This document shows, piece by piece, positions 41,828 through 50,833 of a stretch of DNA of 64,000 nt (positions within the stretch are counted from its first letter, which is position 1; every line of letters starts with the position of its first letter). The translations under genes and the position numbers were made by a program. Origin of the DNA: Variovorax boronicumulans (lineage in GTDB: Bacteria; Pseudomonadota; Gammaproteobacteria; Burkholderiales; Burkholderiaceae_C); NCBI RefSeq assembly GCF_030812215.1, contig NZ_JAUSSG010000010.1:62001-126000 (forward strand). Direction: 5' to 3'. The notes under the pieces are model-generated. The model saw only the letters and a program-made list of their open reading frames with translations, made no database searches and was not told the DNA's origin.

Positions 41828-42730
41828 TCAGGCGGCCGTGGCTTCCGGGGGACGCTCGGGGGGCAGTTCGGCAATGGCCTTCATCTCGCGCTCATGGCGC
41901 CACTCGATGACCGACTTGATCACCAGCGTGACCAGCGCCAGGATCGCCAGCAGCGAGGCCACGGCGAATGCGGCCACCGACTGGTATTCGTTGTAGAGCA
42001 CTTCCACATGCAGCGGCATGGTGTTGGTCTGGCCGCGGATATGGCCCGACACCACCGACACCGCGCCGAACTCGCCCATGGCGCGCGCATTGCAGAGGAT
42101 CACGCCGTACAGCAGGCCCCACTTGATGTTGGGCAAGGTCACGCGCCAGAAGGTCTGCCAGCCGGTCGCGCCGAGCACGATGGCGGCCTGCTCCTCGTCG
42201 GTGCCCTGCGCCTGCATCAGCGGAATGAGTTCGCGCGCGATGAACGGGAAGGTCACGAACACGGTCGCCAGCACGATGCCGGGCACGGCGAAGATGATCT
42301 TGATGTCGTGCGCGGCAAGCCACGGGCCGAGCCAGCCCTGCGCACCGAACACCAGCACGTAGATCAGGCCCGCCACCACCGGCGACACCGCGAACGGCAG
42401 GTCGATCAGCGTGGTGAGAAAGGCCTTGCCGCGGAACTCGAACTTGGCGACGGCCCAGGCCGCGGCCACGCCGAACACGAGGTTCAGCGGCACCGCGATG
42501 GCGGCCGTGATCAGCGTGAGGCGGATGGCGCTCCAGGCGTCGGGTTCCTTCAGCGCCTCGAGGTACGCCGAGACGCCCTTGCGCAGCGCCTCGGTTGCCA
42601 CGGCTGCCAACGGCAGCACGAGGAACAGGAACATGAACGCGAGCGCAACGCCGATCAGCGTCCAGCGGACCCAGGCCGATTCGGTGGTGCCGGCCTGCGC
42701 GCGGCGGATGATTTTGGAAGGTGCGCTCAT
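41828..42730 (-). CDS. cysW: Sulfate ABC importer permease CysW
   Basis: A 300-residue permease with six predicted helices. 'MGEFGAVSVVSGHIRGQTNT' and 'LPLHVEVLYNEYQ' (MPLHVEVLYNEYQ in full) are characteristic of CysW. The EAA loop is 'AAIVLGATGWQTFWRVTLPN'. It forms the membrane pore with CysT. One base separates its start from the cysT stop. Confidence 0.96.
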   Translation of the reverse strand: MSAPSKIIRRAQAGTTESAWVRWTLIGVALAFMFLFLVLPLAAVATEALRKGVSAYLEALKEPDAWSAIRLTLITAAIAVPLNLVFGVAAAWAVAKFEFRGKAFLTTLIDLPFAVSPVVAGLIYVLVFGAQGWLGPWLAAHDIKIIFAVPGIVLATVFVTFPFIARELIPLMQAQGTDEEQAAIVLGATGWQTFWRVTLPNIKWGLLYGVILCNARAMGEFGAVSVVSGHIRGQTNTMPLHVEVLYNEYQSVAAFAVASLLAILALVTLVIKSVIEWRHEREMKAIAELPPERPPEATAA

Positions 42731-42731
42731 G

Positions 42732-43619
42732 TCAGGCCCCTGCCCTGCGGCGTTGCCAGGCTTGCAGGCCGTTGATGACCAGCAGCAGCAGGAAGGAAAT
42801 GACCAGCATCACCAACGCGACCGCGGTGGCGCCCGCATAGTCGTACTGCTCCAGCTTGCCGATGATGATGAGCGGCGTGATCTCCGAGATCATCGGCATG
42901 TTGCCGGCAATGAAGATCACCGAGCCGTATTCGCCGATCGCTCGCGCGAAGGCCATCGCAAAGCCGGTGAGCAACGCGGGCCCGATCGACGGAAAGATCA
43001 CCTTGGTGAAGGTCTGCAACCGCGTCGCGCCGAGCGATGTAGCGGCTTCTTCGAGTTCCTTCTCGGCGTCTTCCAGCACCGGCTGCACCGTGCGCACCAC
43101 GAACGGCAGCCCGATGAAGATCAGCGCAATCACGATGCCCGCCGGCGTGAAGGCCAGCTTGATGCCGTGCGGCTCGAGCAGTTGTCCGATCCAGCCGTTG
43201 CCCGCGAGCAGCGCCGTGAGCGAGATACCCGCCACGGCCGTCGGCAGCGCGAACGGCAGGTCGACCAGCGCATCGACGATGCGCTTGCCCGGAAACTTGT
43301 AGCGCACCAGCACCCAGGCCACGAGCAGGCCGAACACCGCATTCACGATGGCCGCGAGCAGCGAGGCGCCGAAGGTCAGGCGGTAGGAGGCCATCACGCG
43401 CGGTGCGGTCACGGCCACCCAGAACTGGTCCCAGGTCAGCGTGAAGGTCTTGAAGACCAGCGCCGACAGCGGGATCAGCACGATCAGGCTCAGGTACAGG
43501 ATGGAGAAGCCGAGCGTGATGTGAAAGCCGGGCAGCACGCGCTTGGCGCCTCCTGCCCGGTTCGCACGCGAAAGCGGCGCTCCCGCGGACGGGAGCGCCG
43601 AAGAAACTGCGCCGCTCAT
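42732..43619 (-). CDS. cysT: Sulfate ABC importer permease CysT (CysU)
   Basis: A 295-residue permease; 'VLPGFHITLGFSILYLSLIV' marks the first helix, 'AIGEYGSVIFIAGNMPMISE' and 'ITPLIIIGKLEQYDYAGATA' are typical of CysT. An N-terminal extension of about 30 residues is Ala/Ser/Gly-rich. It is immediately adjacent to the sulfate-binding gene stop (no gap), giving tight coupling. Confidence 0.96.
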   Translation of the reverse strand: MSGAVSSALPSAGAPLSRANRAGGAKRVLPGFHITLGFSILYLSLIVLIPLSALVFKTFTLTWDQFWVAVTAPRVMASYRLTFGASLLAAIVNAVFGLLVAWVLVRYKFPGKRIVDALVDLPFALPTAVAGISLTALLAGNGWIGQLLEPHGIKLAFTPAGIVIALIFIGLPFVVRTVQPVLEDAEKELEEAATSLGATRLQTFTKVIFPSIGPALLTGFAMAFARAIGEYGSVIFIAGNMPMISEITPLIIIGKLEQYDYAGATAVALVMLVISFLLLLVINGLQAWQRRRAGA

Positions 43620-44636
43620 TTACTTCGCGCCAGGCGTGTAGAGCTTGTCGAACTGGCCGCCGTCGTTGAAGTGCACCTTCTGCGCTTCGCCGAGGCTGCC
43701 GAACAGCTCCTGCACCGTGAAGAGCTGCAGCGGCTTGAAGGTGGCGGCGTGCTTCTTGAGCACAGCTTGCGAACGCGGGCGCAGCGCGTGCTTGGCGGCG
43801 ATTTCCTGCGCTTCTTCGGAGTACAGCCAATCCAGGTAGGCCTTGGCGAGTTCGCCCGTGCCCTTCTTGTTGACCGTGCGCTCGACCACGGCAACCGGGT
43901 TCTCGGCCACGATGCTGATCGACGGGTACACCGAGTCGACCTTGCCGGTGCCGAATTCGCGGTCGATCGAGACCACTTCCGATTCGAAGGTGATCAGCGC
44001 ATCGCCGATGTTGCGTTGCAGGAAGGCGGTGGTGGCATCGCGGCCGCCGCGCGCCAGCACCGGCGTGTTCTTGAAGAGCTTGCCCACGAACTCGGCAGCC
44101 TGCGCGTCGGTGCCGCCCTTCTTCTTGATGTAGCCCCAGGCGGCGAGGTAGGCGTAGCGCCCATTGCCGCCGGTCTTGGGATTGACGATCACGACCTGGA
44201 TGCCGGGCTTGACCAGGTCGTCCCAGTCCTTGATGCCCTTGGGGTTGCCGTTGCGCACGAGGAACAGCATGGTCGAGGTGGTCGGCGATGCGTTCTCGGG
44301 GAATTTCTTGGTCCAGTCCTTGGCGACCACGCCGGCGTTGGCGAGGAAGTCGATGTCGGTCGAGGTGTTCATGGTCACCACGTCGGCATCGAGGCCGTCG
44401 GCCACCGCGCGGGCCTGCGCGCTGGAGCCGCCGTGCGACTGGTCGACCTTCACGTCCTTGCCGGTGGCCTTCTTGTAGTGCGCCACGAACGCTGCGTTGT
44501 AGTCCTTGTAGAACTCGCGGGCCACGTCGTACGAGGCGTTCAGCAGCGTCGTGCCTTGTGCGAAGGCGCTGCTGCCGGCGAGTGCGGAGGAGGCCAGCGC
44601 GAGCACGGCGACGAAGGTCTTGATTCTGGAGGTCAT
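43620..44636 (-). CDS. sbp: Periplasmic sulfate-binding protein
   Basis: A 338-residue binding protein. Signal peptide residues 1-26 ('AVLALASSALAGSSAFA'), then 'TTLLNASYDVAREFYKDYNA', 'VDQSHGGSSAQARAVADGLD' and 'GKTGGNGRYAYLAAWGY'-like ('PKTGGNGRYAYLAAWGYIKK'), the sulfate-family signatures. Sulfate is bound without metal by backbone NH groups. Start ATG 44636 is chosen by the signal peptide. It overlaps the upstream hydrolase by four bases. Confidence 0.96.
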   Translation of the reverse strand: MTSRIKTFVAVLALASSALAGSSAFAQGTTLLNASYDVAREFYKDYNAAFVAHYKKATGKDVKVDQSHGGSSAQARAVADGLDADVVTMNTSTDIDFLANAGVVAKDWTKKFPENASPTTSTMLFLVRNGNPKGIKDWDDLVKPGIQVVIVNPKTGGNGRYAYLAAWGYIKKKGGTDAQAAEFVGKLFKNTPVLARGGRDATTAFLQRNIGDALITFESEVVSIDREFGTGKVDSVYPSISIVAENPVAVVERTVNKKGTGELAKAYLDWLYSEEAQEIAAKHALRPRSQAVLKKHAATFKPLQLFTVQELFGSLGEAQKVHFNDGGQFDKLYTPGAK

Positions 44637-45208
44637 GTGGTTGCCAAGGTTTCTGAAAAATCTCGGCCCGCCGACCAGGCGGCGGGCTCGTCGGTCAAGG
44701 ATTGGAGCAGGGCCAGGCCGAGCGGCCAGTCCCCGTGCCCCGAATCGATGTTGATGTGGCCCGCATTCTGCATGCGCACGAATTCGCTGCCCCAGGCCCG
44801 CGAATATGCACCTGCCAGCCGGATCGGGCAGTAGGGGTCGTTGCTGCTGGCCACCACGATGCTGCGGTACGGCAGCGTCGCGTACGGCACGGGCGCGAAG
44901 TCGGAGAGCACGGCGCGGCGCTCGGGGTCGGCCGGTGCCACCAGCAGCGCGCCCTGGATGCGGGCGGCGGCTTCGGGCGGCAGATGCGCCGTGGCGATGC
45001 AGCCCAGGCTGTGCGCCGCAATCACCACAGGGCCCGGCGTCTCGAGCACCAGCTTGGCGAGCGCGGGCACCCAGGCGTCGCGCTTGGGCGAGGCCCAGTC
45101 GTCCTGCACCACCCGCGCGGCGCCCGGAATGCGCTCTTCCCACAGGCTCTGCCAATGGCCGGGCCCGGAGTCACGCCAACCAGGCACGATGACGACGCGC
45201 GTCATCAT
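44633..45208 (-). CDS. RBBP9/YdeN-family alpha/beta hydrolase
   Basis: A 191-residue serine hydrolase with 'VVIVPGWRDSGPGHWQSLWE' and nucleophile Ser67 in 'IAAHSLGCIATA', plus C-terminal 'NAGHINIDSGHGDWP' carrying the catalytic His. The family has esterase or lipase activity of unknown role. It heads the sulfate transport operon, overlapping sbp by four bases. This position suggests a link to sulfur acquisition, for example hydrolysis of a sulfur compound, but that is inference. An alternative ATG is one codon downstream. Confidence 0.9.
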   Translation of the reverse strand: MMTRVVIVPGWRDSGPGHWQSLWEERIPGAARVVQDDWASPKRDAWVPALAKLVLETPGPVVIAAHSLGCIATAHLPPEAAARIQGALLVAPADPERRAVLSDFAPVPYATLPYRSIVVASSNDPYCPIRLAGAYSRAWGSEFVRMQNAGHINIDSGHGDWPLGLALLQSLTDEPAAWSAGRDFSETLATT

Positions 45209-45209
45209 T

Positions 45210-45300
45210 GGCTCTCCCCCAGTCTTCGCGCACTTCGTGTCGCTTCGCCAACCCCCTCACCGGGGGCAACACCGGTGGCCCGGCAAAGCCGGTTCCACGG
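45210..45300. repeat. Dispersed intergenic repeat, copy 2
   Basis: Matches 25788-25880 across about 90 bases with the same internal hairpins (CCCCCTCACCGGGGG; CCGGCAAAGCCGG). It occupies the gap between the hydrolase that starts the sulfate operon and the peroxiredoxin gene, so it may sit inside or beside the sulfate operon promoter region or end the peroxiredoxin transcript. Confidence 0.75.
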
Positions 45301-45339
45301 TGTTCCTGGAAGGAGCGTCAAAGCTTTCACGGACGGCTC

Positions 45340-45981
45340 TTACTTATTGGGTTGCGGCGTGATGCGCAGGTAAGGCTTGACGGCCTTGAAGCCCTTGGGG
45401 AAGCGCTCGGCGAGTTCGACCGGGTCCTGGATGCTGGGGACGATGACCACGTCGTCGCCATCTTTCCAGTTCACAGGGGTCGCCACCTTGTGGCTGTCGG
45501 TGAGCTGCAGCGAGTCGATCACGCGCAGGATCTCGTCGAAGTTGCGGCCGGTGGATGCCGGATAGGTGATGGTGGTGCGGATCACCTTCTTCGGATCGAT
45601 GATGAACACGCTGCGAACGGTGGCCGTGGCCGAGGCGTTCGGATGGATCAGGTCGTACAGGTCGGCCACCTTGCGGTCGGCGTCCGCAATGATCGGGAAA
45701 TTGACCGTGGTGTTCTGCGTTTCGTTGATGTCGCCGATCCACTCCTTGTGCTTGGTGGCCGGGTCGACGCTCAGCGCGATGGGCTTGACGCCGCGCTTGG
45801 CGAATTCGCCCGACAGCGCCGCGGTCTTGCCCAGTTCGGTGGTGCAAACGGGCGTGAAATCGGCCGGATGCGAGAAGAACACGACCCACGAATCACCGGC
45901 CCACTGATAGAAGTCGAGGGGGCCTTCGCTGGAGTCCTGGGTGAAATTAGGGGCGGTATCGCCGAGTCGCAGAGTAGCCAT
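45340..45981 (-). CDS. 1-Cys peroxiredoxin (Prx6 type)
   Basis: A 213-residue peroxiredoxin. The peroxidatic Cys46 lies in 'HPADFTPVCTTELG', the canonical PVCTTE motif, and the C-terminal 'DDVVIVPSIQDPVELAERFP' domain marks the Prx6/1-Cys subfamily. It reduces peroxides using a thiol donor. The start at ATG 45981 was chosen over an in-frame codon 57 bases upstream because the family begins 'MATLRLGDTAPNF'. Monocistronic by spacing. Confidence 0.94.
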   Translation of the reverse strand: MATLRLGDTAPNFTQDSSEGPLDFYQWAGDSWVVFFSHPADFTPVCTTELGKTAALSGEFAKRGVKPIALSVDPATKHKEWIGDINETQNTTVNFPIIADADRKVADLYDLIHPNASATATVRSVFIIDPKKVIRTTITYPASTGRNFDEILRVIDSLQLTDSHKVATPVNWKDGDDVVIVPSIQDPVELAERFPKGFKAVKPYLRITPQPNK

Positions 45982-46058
45982 GGTCGCTCCTGAATGGATG
46001 GGAGCCCTGGATTGTGCGAAGCCCGGCAAGGATGACAAACGAATATCTACTTGTTTGG

Positions 46059-47027
46059 TTATGTCGCTTTCCGCATAACGGGGTGGGAATTGCAGGGTTC
46101 CCCATCCGCCCTGAGCAAAGGCTCACCCTCGATGCCCTGCAGGTGCTCGAACAGGAAGTCGATCAGCCGCCGCACCGCCGGCACCAGCGCGCGCCGCGGC
46201 GGGAACACCATGTGCGCAACGGCCTCCTCCGGCCCCCAGTCGCACAGCACCTTCACCAGCCTGCCCGCCTCGATGTCCGCCGCGCACATGTAGCCCGGCA
46301 GCATCGTGGCGCCGATGCCGGCGATAGCGGCGATCTGCAGCGTCGCGATGTCGTCCGCCACGTAGCGCGGCGTGTGCGAGTGGACGTAGACCTTGCCTTT
46401 GGGGCCTGTGAGGCGCCATTCGGCGCGGCCGTCGCCGTTGACCGACATCGCCATGGTGTCCAGCCGCGCCAGGTCGGCAGGCACCTCCACCGGCCCTTGC
46501 CGCTCCATCAGCGCCGGGCTGGCCACCAGCACCCCGCGGCCGGTGCCCAGGATCTTGGCCACCAGCGTGGCGCTTTCCTCGACCACGGGCCGCACGCGCA
46601 GCGCGATGTCGAAGCCCTCTTCGATCAGGTCCACCGGGCGGTTGATGACCCGCACGTCGACCCGCACCGCCGGGTAGCGCTCCATGAAAAGCGGCAACAA
46701 CTGCGCCACCCCGCTGTACGCCATCGTGATCGGAACGCTCAGCCGCACCAGCCCGCTCGGCTCGTTCTGCACCTGTGCCACCGATTCGGCCGCGGCCTGC
46801 GCCGCATCGCGCATGGCGGCAGCGTGCCGCAGGTAGATCTCGCCCGCCGGCGTGAGCGACAGGCGCCGGGTGCTGCGCTGCATCAGCTGTACGCCCAGGC
46901 GCTCCTCCAGTTCCGCCACCCGGCGCGACAGCCGCGACTTGGGAATGCCGAGCGCCCGGCTGGCCGCGGCAAACCCGCCCCGCTCGGCCACTTCGGCGAA
47001 AAAAACCATGTCGTTGAGGTCTTGCAT
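46059..47027 (-). CDS. LysR-family regulator, divergent from azoreductase
   Basis: A 322-residue LysR protein: helix-turn-helix at residues 1-60 ('MVFFAEVAERGGFAAASRAL', 'LSRRVAELEERLGVQLMQRS'), then the effector domain. It belongs to the CrgA/DsdC-like subgroup that often controls a divergent oxidoreductase. ATG 47027 is chosen; 47045 (six codons earlier) is possible. It is divergent from an azoreductase gene, with a 6+6 dyad in between, so it likely regulates that gene in response to quinones or electrophiles. Confidence 0.92.
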   Translation of the reverse strand: MQDLNDMVFFAEVAERGGFAAASRALGIPKSRLSRRVAELEERLGVQLMQRSTRRLSLTPAGEIYLRHAAAMRDAAQAAAESVAQVQNEPSGLVRLSVPITMAYSGVAQLLPLFMERYPAVRVDVRVINRPVDLIEEGFDIALRVRPVVEESATLVAKILGTGRGVLVASPALMERQGPVEVPADLARLDTMAMSVNGDGRAEWRLTGPKGKVYVHSHTPRYVADDIATLQIAAIAGIGATMLPGYMCAADIEAGRLVKVLCDWGPEEAVAHMVFPPRRALVPAVRRLIDFLFEHLQGIEGEPLLRADGEPCNSHPVMRKAT

Positions 47028-47036
47028 GGCCGGATT

Positions 47037-47052
47037 GTCCTGCAATCAGGAC
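47037..47052. promoter_or_regulatory. Candidate LysR operator upstream of azoreductase
   Basis: GTCCTGCAATCAGGAC is a perfect 6-base inverted repeat with 4-base centre, 10 bases upstream of the LysR start and about 107 bases before the azoreductase ATG. Position suits an autoregulatory LysR site. Confidence 0.45.
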
Positions 47053-47074
47053 GATCTATGCAAATTTTGGCTAC

Positions 47075-47103
47075 TTATCAATAACTCGACCCAAAAATAG
47101 AAT
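47075..47103 (+). promoter_or_regulatory. Candidate sigma-70 promoter of azoreductase
   Basis: TTATCA (47075-47080), a 17-base spacer and TAGAAT (47098-47103) resemble -35 and -10 boxes. Transcription would begin near 47110, leaving a leader of about 50 bases before the ATG. Confidence 0.45.
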
Positions 47104-47158
47104 TCTCCCAACGCCGGCCACTTTGAGCGCCGACACCATCCACACGAAAGTGATTGAT

Positions 47159-47806
47159 ATGAAGCTGCTCCACGTTGACTCCAGCATCCTCGGTGCCTAC
47201 TCGACCTCCCGCCTGCTGACGGCGGAAACCGTCGCCGCCTGGAAGGCCGCGCACCCCGACACCACCGTTGAATACCTCGACCTCGCCGTCGACGCCCCGG
47301 GCCACTTCACCGCCGACGCCCTGGCCATCAAGACCGGCCCGCAGGCCGAGCCGACCGAAGCCCAGCAACGCGAGAACGCGCTGTCCGAAAAGCTGGTGAG
47401 CCAGTTCCTGGCAGCGGACGTGGTCGTCATCGGCGCCCCGCTCTACAACTTCTCGATCCCGACCCAGCTCAAGGCCTGGATCGATCGTCTCGGCCAGGTC
47501 GGCCGCACCTTCAAGTACACCGAGACCGGCCCGGTGGGCCTGGCCGGCGGCAAGACCGTGATCGTGGCGTCGAGCCGCGGCGGCGTCTACTCGACCAGCG
47601 ACTGGGGCCAGGGTGCCGAGCACCAGGAGAGCTACCTGAAGGTGGTCTTCGGCTTCTTCGGCATCACCGACGTGCGCATCGTGCGTGCCGAGGGCGTGGC
47701 GATGGGTGACGAGCCCAAGGCCGCCGCGCTGACCGCTGCGCGTTCGGACATCCTGGTGGCGACGGCTGAAGCCGCGAACCAGAAGGATGTGGCCCAGGTG
47801 GCCTGA
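47159..47806 (+). CDS. azoR: FMN-dependent NADH-azoreductase (AzoR type)
   Basis: A 215-residue flavodoxin-fold enzyme with 'MKLLHVDSSILGAYSTSRLL' (FMN phosphate loop), 'VVIGAPLYNFSIPTQLKAWI' and 'VIVASSRGGVYS', all typical of AzoR/AcpD quinone and azo reductases. It passes two electrons from NADH to quinones or azo dyes through FMN. The ATG at 47159 fits the family; a TTG at 47123 would add 12 residues. Followed by a strong terminator. Confidence 0.93.
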   Translation: MKLLHVDSSILGAYSTSRLLTAETVAAWKAAHPDTTVEYLDLAVDAPGHFTADALAIKTGPQAEPTEAQQRENALSEKLVSQFLAADVVVIGAPLYNFSIPTQLKAWIDRLGQVGRTFKYTETGPVGLAGGKTVIVASSRGGVYSTSDWGQGAEHQESYLKVVFGFFGITDVRIVRAEGVAMGDEPKAAALTAARSDILVATAEAANQKDVAQVA

Positions 47807-47831
47807 GCCAAAACTCGGCTCCAAAAAAAAG

Positions 47832-47855
47832 AAAGCCGCCCTCGGGCGGCTTTTT
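47832..47855. terminator. Bidirectional rho-independent terminator
   Basis: Stem AAAGCCGCCC/GGGCGGCTTT (two-base loop region TC) with a T-run on the plus strand and an A-run of eight upstream, which is a T-run on the minus strand. It can end both the azoreductase and the convergent FMN-reductase transcripts. Confidence 0.88.
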
Positions 47856-47893
47856 CATGGGCGCCTGTCGGCACCCCATGGGTTCGTCGTCGA

Positions 47894-48451
47894 TCAGACA
47901 GCCGAATGGCTCTTGACCCACGCCACGTACTTGTCCATCCACCCCTGCAGGAACTTCTTCGAGCCTTCGTTGCCGATGTGGCCCTTGTCGTCGAACAGGT
48001 CGTCCTTGGTCTGCAGGAACACTTCCGGCGAGCCCAGCGTGGGCACGTCGAGGTACGCCAGGATGTTGCGCAGGTGCTGCTGCGCGAGCGCCGTGCCGAT
48101 GGCGCCCACCGAGACGCCGAGCACGCCGGCCGGCTTGCCGCCCCAGACGCTCTGGCCGTAGGGGCGCGAGGCGTGGTCGATGGCGTTCTTCAGCACGCCG
48201 GGGATCGAGCGGTTGTATTCGGGCGTGACGAACAGCAGGCCCTGCGCGGCGGCGATTTCACTCTTCAGGCGCTTCACTGCAGGCGCCTGGTTGCCGTCGT
48301 CGTCCTGGTTGTAGAGCGGCAGGTCGTCGATGCGCACGTGTTCGAAGGTGAAGTCCGAGGGCGCGAGATGGGCCAGCGCGAGCGCGAGCTTCTGGTTGAA
48401 CGAATCCTTGCGAAGGCTGCCGACAACGACGGCGATCCGGGTCTGGGCCAT
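47894..48451 (-). CDS. NAD(P)H-dependent FMN reductase (ChrR/SsuE-like)
   Basis: A 185-residue flavodoxin-like reductase: 'IAVVVGSLRKDSFNQKLALA' (FMN phosphate loop), 'LLFVTPEYNRSIPGVLKNAI' and 'GVSVGAIGTALAQQHLRNIL' match the NADPH-dependent FMN reductase family, including chromate and quinone reductases. It may supply reduced flavin or protect from quinones. Convergent with azoreductase and divergent from the flavoprotein oxidase (133 bases between starts). Confidence 0.92.
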   Translation of the reverse strand: MAQTRIAVVVGSLRKDSFNQKLALALAHLAPSDFTFEHVRIDDLPLYNQDDDGNQAPAVKRLKSEIAAAQGLLFVTPEYNRSIPGVLKNAIDHASRPYGQSVWGGKPAGVLGVSVGAIGTALAQQHLRNILAYLDVPTLGSPEVFLQTKDDLFDDKGHIGNEGSKKFLQGWMDKYVAWVKSHSAV

Positions 48452-48584
48452 GGGTAAAACTCCTTGGTGTGAATGAGATGTCTGGAGGGAAGGTCCGAAA
48501 GACGAACGCGATTATGCGAATAGCCCATGACCTTTTCCGGAAAAGCTCTTGTGCCGTCGCGCGCCCTGAAAGATGCTGGAGGCC

Positions 48585-49823
48585 ATGACCCAGCCCTCTT
48601 CTTCCTCCTCCACCCACTACGACGTCATCGTCGTCGGCCTCGGCGCCCTCGGCGCGGCCACGCTCTACCAACTGTCGCAACGCGGTGCCCGCGTGCTGGG
48701 CATCGACCAATTCGCGCCGCCGCACGACCAGGGCTCCTCGCACGGCGATTCGCGCATCACGCGTCTGGCCGTCGGCGAAGGCGACGAGTACGTGCCCTTT
48801 GTGCAGCGCTCGCACGCCATCTGGCGCGAGCTCGAAGCGCGCACCGGCACGCCGCTGATGACCACCACCGGCGGCCTTGTCCTAGCCCCGCGCGACCGCG
48901 TGGCCGAGCACCACGGCAAGTCGGATTTCGTGCGCCGCACCATCGCGTGCGCCGAGCGCTTCGGCATCGCGCACGAGGTGCTCGATGCGGCCGGCATCCG
49001 CGCGCGCTTTCCGCAGTTCCACCTGCAGGGCAACGAGATCGGCTACCACGAGCGCGATGCCGGCTTCGTGCGGCCCGAGGCCGCCATCGGCGCCCAGCTC
49101 GCGGTGGCCCGGGCTTCGGGTGCGCAGACGCGCACCGGCGAGCGCGTGCAGTCGGTCGAGCCGGTGGCCAACGGGGACACGGTTCGCGTGCGCACCGATT
49201 CGGCCAGCTTCACGGCCGACCGCGTCGTGGTTGCGGCAGGCGCGTGGCTGCCCGAATTCCTCGGCCGGCAGGCCCGCACCGACTGGCAGGCGAACTTTTC
49301 GGTGCATCGGCAGGTGATGCACTGGTTCGACACCGGCAGCGCATCGGCCGACTTCTCGCCCGGCCGCTTTCCCATCTTCATCTGGATGTTCGGCGACGGG
49401 CAGGAAGACTACATGTACGGCTTTCCTTCCTCCGACCCCGCACAGCCCGCGCTCAAGGTCGCGACCGAACAGTACGTGGCGGCCACCACGCCCGACACCA
49501 TCGACCGCACCGTGAGCCCCGAGGAAACCGCCGCGATGTACCGCGACCGTGTCGCCGGCCGCTTCCCGCAGATCGGCGGTCGCGCCCTCAAGGCGCGCGC
49601 CTGCATGTACACCGTGACGCCCGACCGCCGCTTCGTCATCGACGCGCTCGACGGCCTGCCGCACGTGCTGATCGCCTCGGCCTGCTCGGGCCACGGCTTC
49701 AAGCATTCGGCCGGCCTCGGCGAAGCCATTGCCGACCAGGTGCTCGGCCGAGCGATGTCCCACGGCCTCGACCTGCGCCCCTTTGCCCGCCGGCGGCTGC
49801 TGGAGGAGAAGGAAACTGCCTAG
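48585..49823 (+). CDS. SolA-like FAD-dependent amino-acid oxidase
   Basis: A 412-residue DAO-fold flavoprotein of the N-methyltryptophan oxidase/sarcosine oxidase group. 'DVIVVGLGALGAATLYQLSQ' is the FAD-binding Rossmann motif; 'QGSSHGDSRITRLAVGEGDE' is the conserved region with the flavin-linked His; the C-terminal 'GHGFKHSAGLGEAIADQ' contacts the flavin. It oxidises N-methyl or other secondary amino acids giving H2O2. ATG 48585 has GGAGG just upstream; 48573 is an alternative. A ketopantoate-reductase-like gene follows after 64 bases. Confidence 0.9.
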   Translation: MTQPSSSSSTHYDVIVVGLGALGAATLYQLSQRGARVLGIDQFAPPHDQGSSHGDSRITRLAVGEGDEYVPFVQRSHAIWRELEARTGTPLMTTTGGLVLAPRDRVAEHHGKSDFVRRTIACAERFGIAHEVLDAAGIRARFPQFHLQGNEIGYHERDAGFVRPEAAIGAQLAVARASGAQTRTGERVQSVEPVANGDTVRVRTDSASFTADRVVVAAGAWLPEFLGRQARTDWQANFSVHRQVMHWFDTGSASADFSPGRFPIFIWMFGDGQEDYMYGFPSSDPAQPALKVATEQYVAATTPDTIDRTVSPEETAAMYRDRVAGRFPQIGGRALKARACMYTVTPDRRFVIDALDGLPHVLIASACSGHGFKHSAGLGEAIADQVLGRAMSHGLDLRPFARRRLLEEKETA

Positions 49824-49887
49824 AGCAGCCCGGCGCGAACGCGGGCATCATCGCTGCCGATCCTTTTGATTTCTGGAGCGATGCGCG

Positions 49888-50820
49888 ATGAGATTCCTGG
49901 TGGTGGGTGCCGGTGCACTCGGTGGTTATTTCGGCGGCCGTTTGCTGGAAGCTGGGCGCGACGTGACCTTTCTTCTTCGTCCGCGCCGGGCTGCGCAGCT
50001 CGCGAAAACCGGGCTCGTGGTGCAGAGCCCTTTCGGCAACCTCGAACTCCCCGCACCGAAGCACGTGCTGGCCGAGAGCATCGACGCCCCCTATGACGTG
50101 GTCGTCGTCGGCAGCAAGGCCTACGACCTCGACTCGACGATGGATTCGTTCGCGCCCGCGGTCGGCCCCAACACCGTGATCCTCCCGCTCCTCAATGGCA
50201 TGAAGCACATCGACCGGCTGGTCGAACGCTTCGGCGACGAGCGCGTGCTCGGCGGCCTTTGCATGATCTCGGCCACGCTGGACGACGAAGGCCGCGTGCT
50301 GCACCTGAACGACATGCACGGCCTGAGCTACGGCGAGCGCGCCGGTGGACGCTCGGCGCGCGTCGATGCCATCGCGGCCCAGTTCGCCGGCGCGAAATTC
50401 GACGCCGCCGCGAGCGAGACCATCGCGCAGGACATGTGGGAGAAGTGGGTCTTCATCGCCTCGGCGGCGGGCCTCACGAGCCTGATGCGCGCCTCCATCG
50501 GCGATATCGTCGCGGCCGGCGGCCAGGACGTGGCGCTCTCGATCTTCGACGAATGCTGCGCCATCGCCGCGCACAACGGCTTCGCGCCGCGCCCCGCAGC
50601 CATCCAGCGCGGCCGCGCGGTGGTGACGACGGCCGGCTCGCCGATGACGGCATCGATGTACAAGGACATGGTCCGCGGCGCGGCGGTCGAGGCCGACCAC
50701 ATCGTGGGCGATCTCCTCAGCCGCGCGCCCAGGAGCGGTTCGCCCGTGCCCACGGTGCTGCGCACCGCGTACGTCCACCTCAAGGCCTACGAGGCCCGCC
50801 GCGCCCGCGAAGCCGGCTGA
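49888..50820 (+). CDS. Ketopantoate reductase family protein (PanE/ApbA)
   Basis: A 310-residue NADPH enzyme with 'MRFLVVGAGALGGYFGGRLL' (GxGxxG, residues 7-12), 'DVVVVGSKAYDLDSTMDSFA' and the C-terminal helical domain with 'GSPMTASMYKDMVRG', which includes the conserved Lys and Ser of the active site. Genuine PanE makes pantoate; many paralogues have other substrates, and its place between an amino-acid oxidase and a racemase-like gene hints at amino-acid or keto-acid metabolism. Confidence 0.87.
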   Translation: MRFLVVGAGALGGYFGGRLLEAGRDVTFLLRPRRAAQLAKTGLVVQSPFGNLELPAPKHVLAESIDAPYDVVVVGSKAYDLDSTMDSFAPAVGPNTVILPLLNGMKHIDRLVERFGDERVLGGLCMISATLDDEGRVLHLNDMHGLSYGERAGGRSARVDAIAAQFAGAKFDAAASETIAQDMWEKWVFIASAAGLTSLMRASIGDIVAAGGQDVALSIFDECCAIAAHNGFAPRPAAIQRGRAVVTTAGSPMTASMYKDMVRGAAVEADHIVGDLLSRAPRSGSPVPTVLRTAYVHLKAYEARRAREAG

Positions 50821-50833
50821 ACCCGACATCAAC

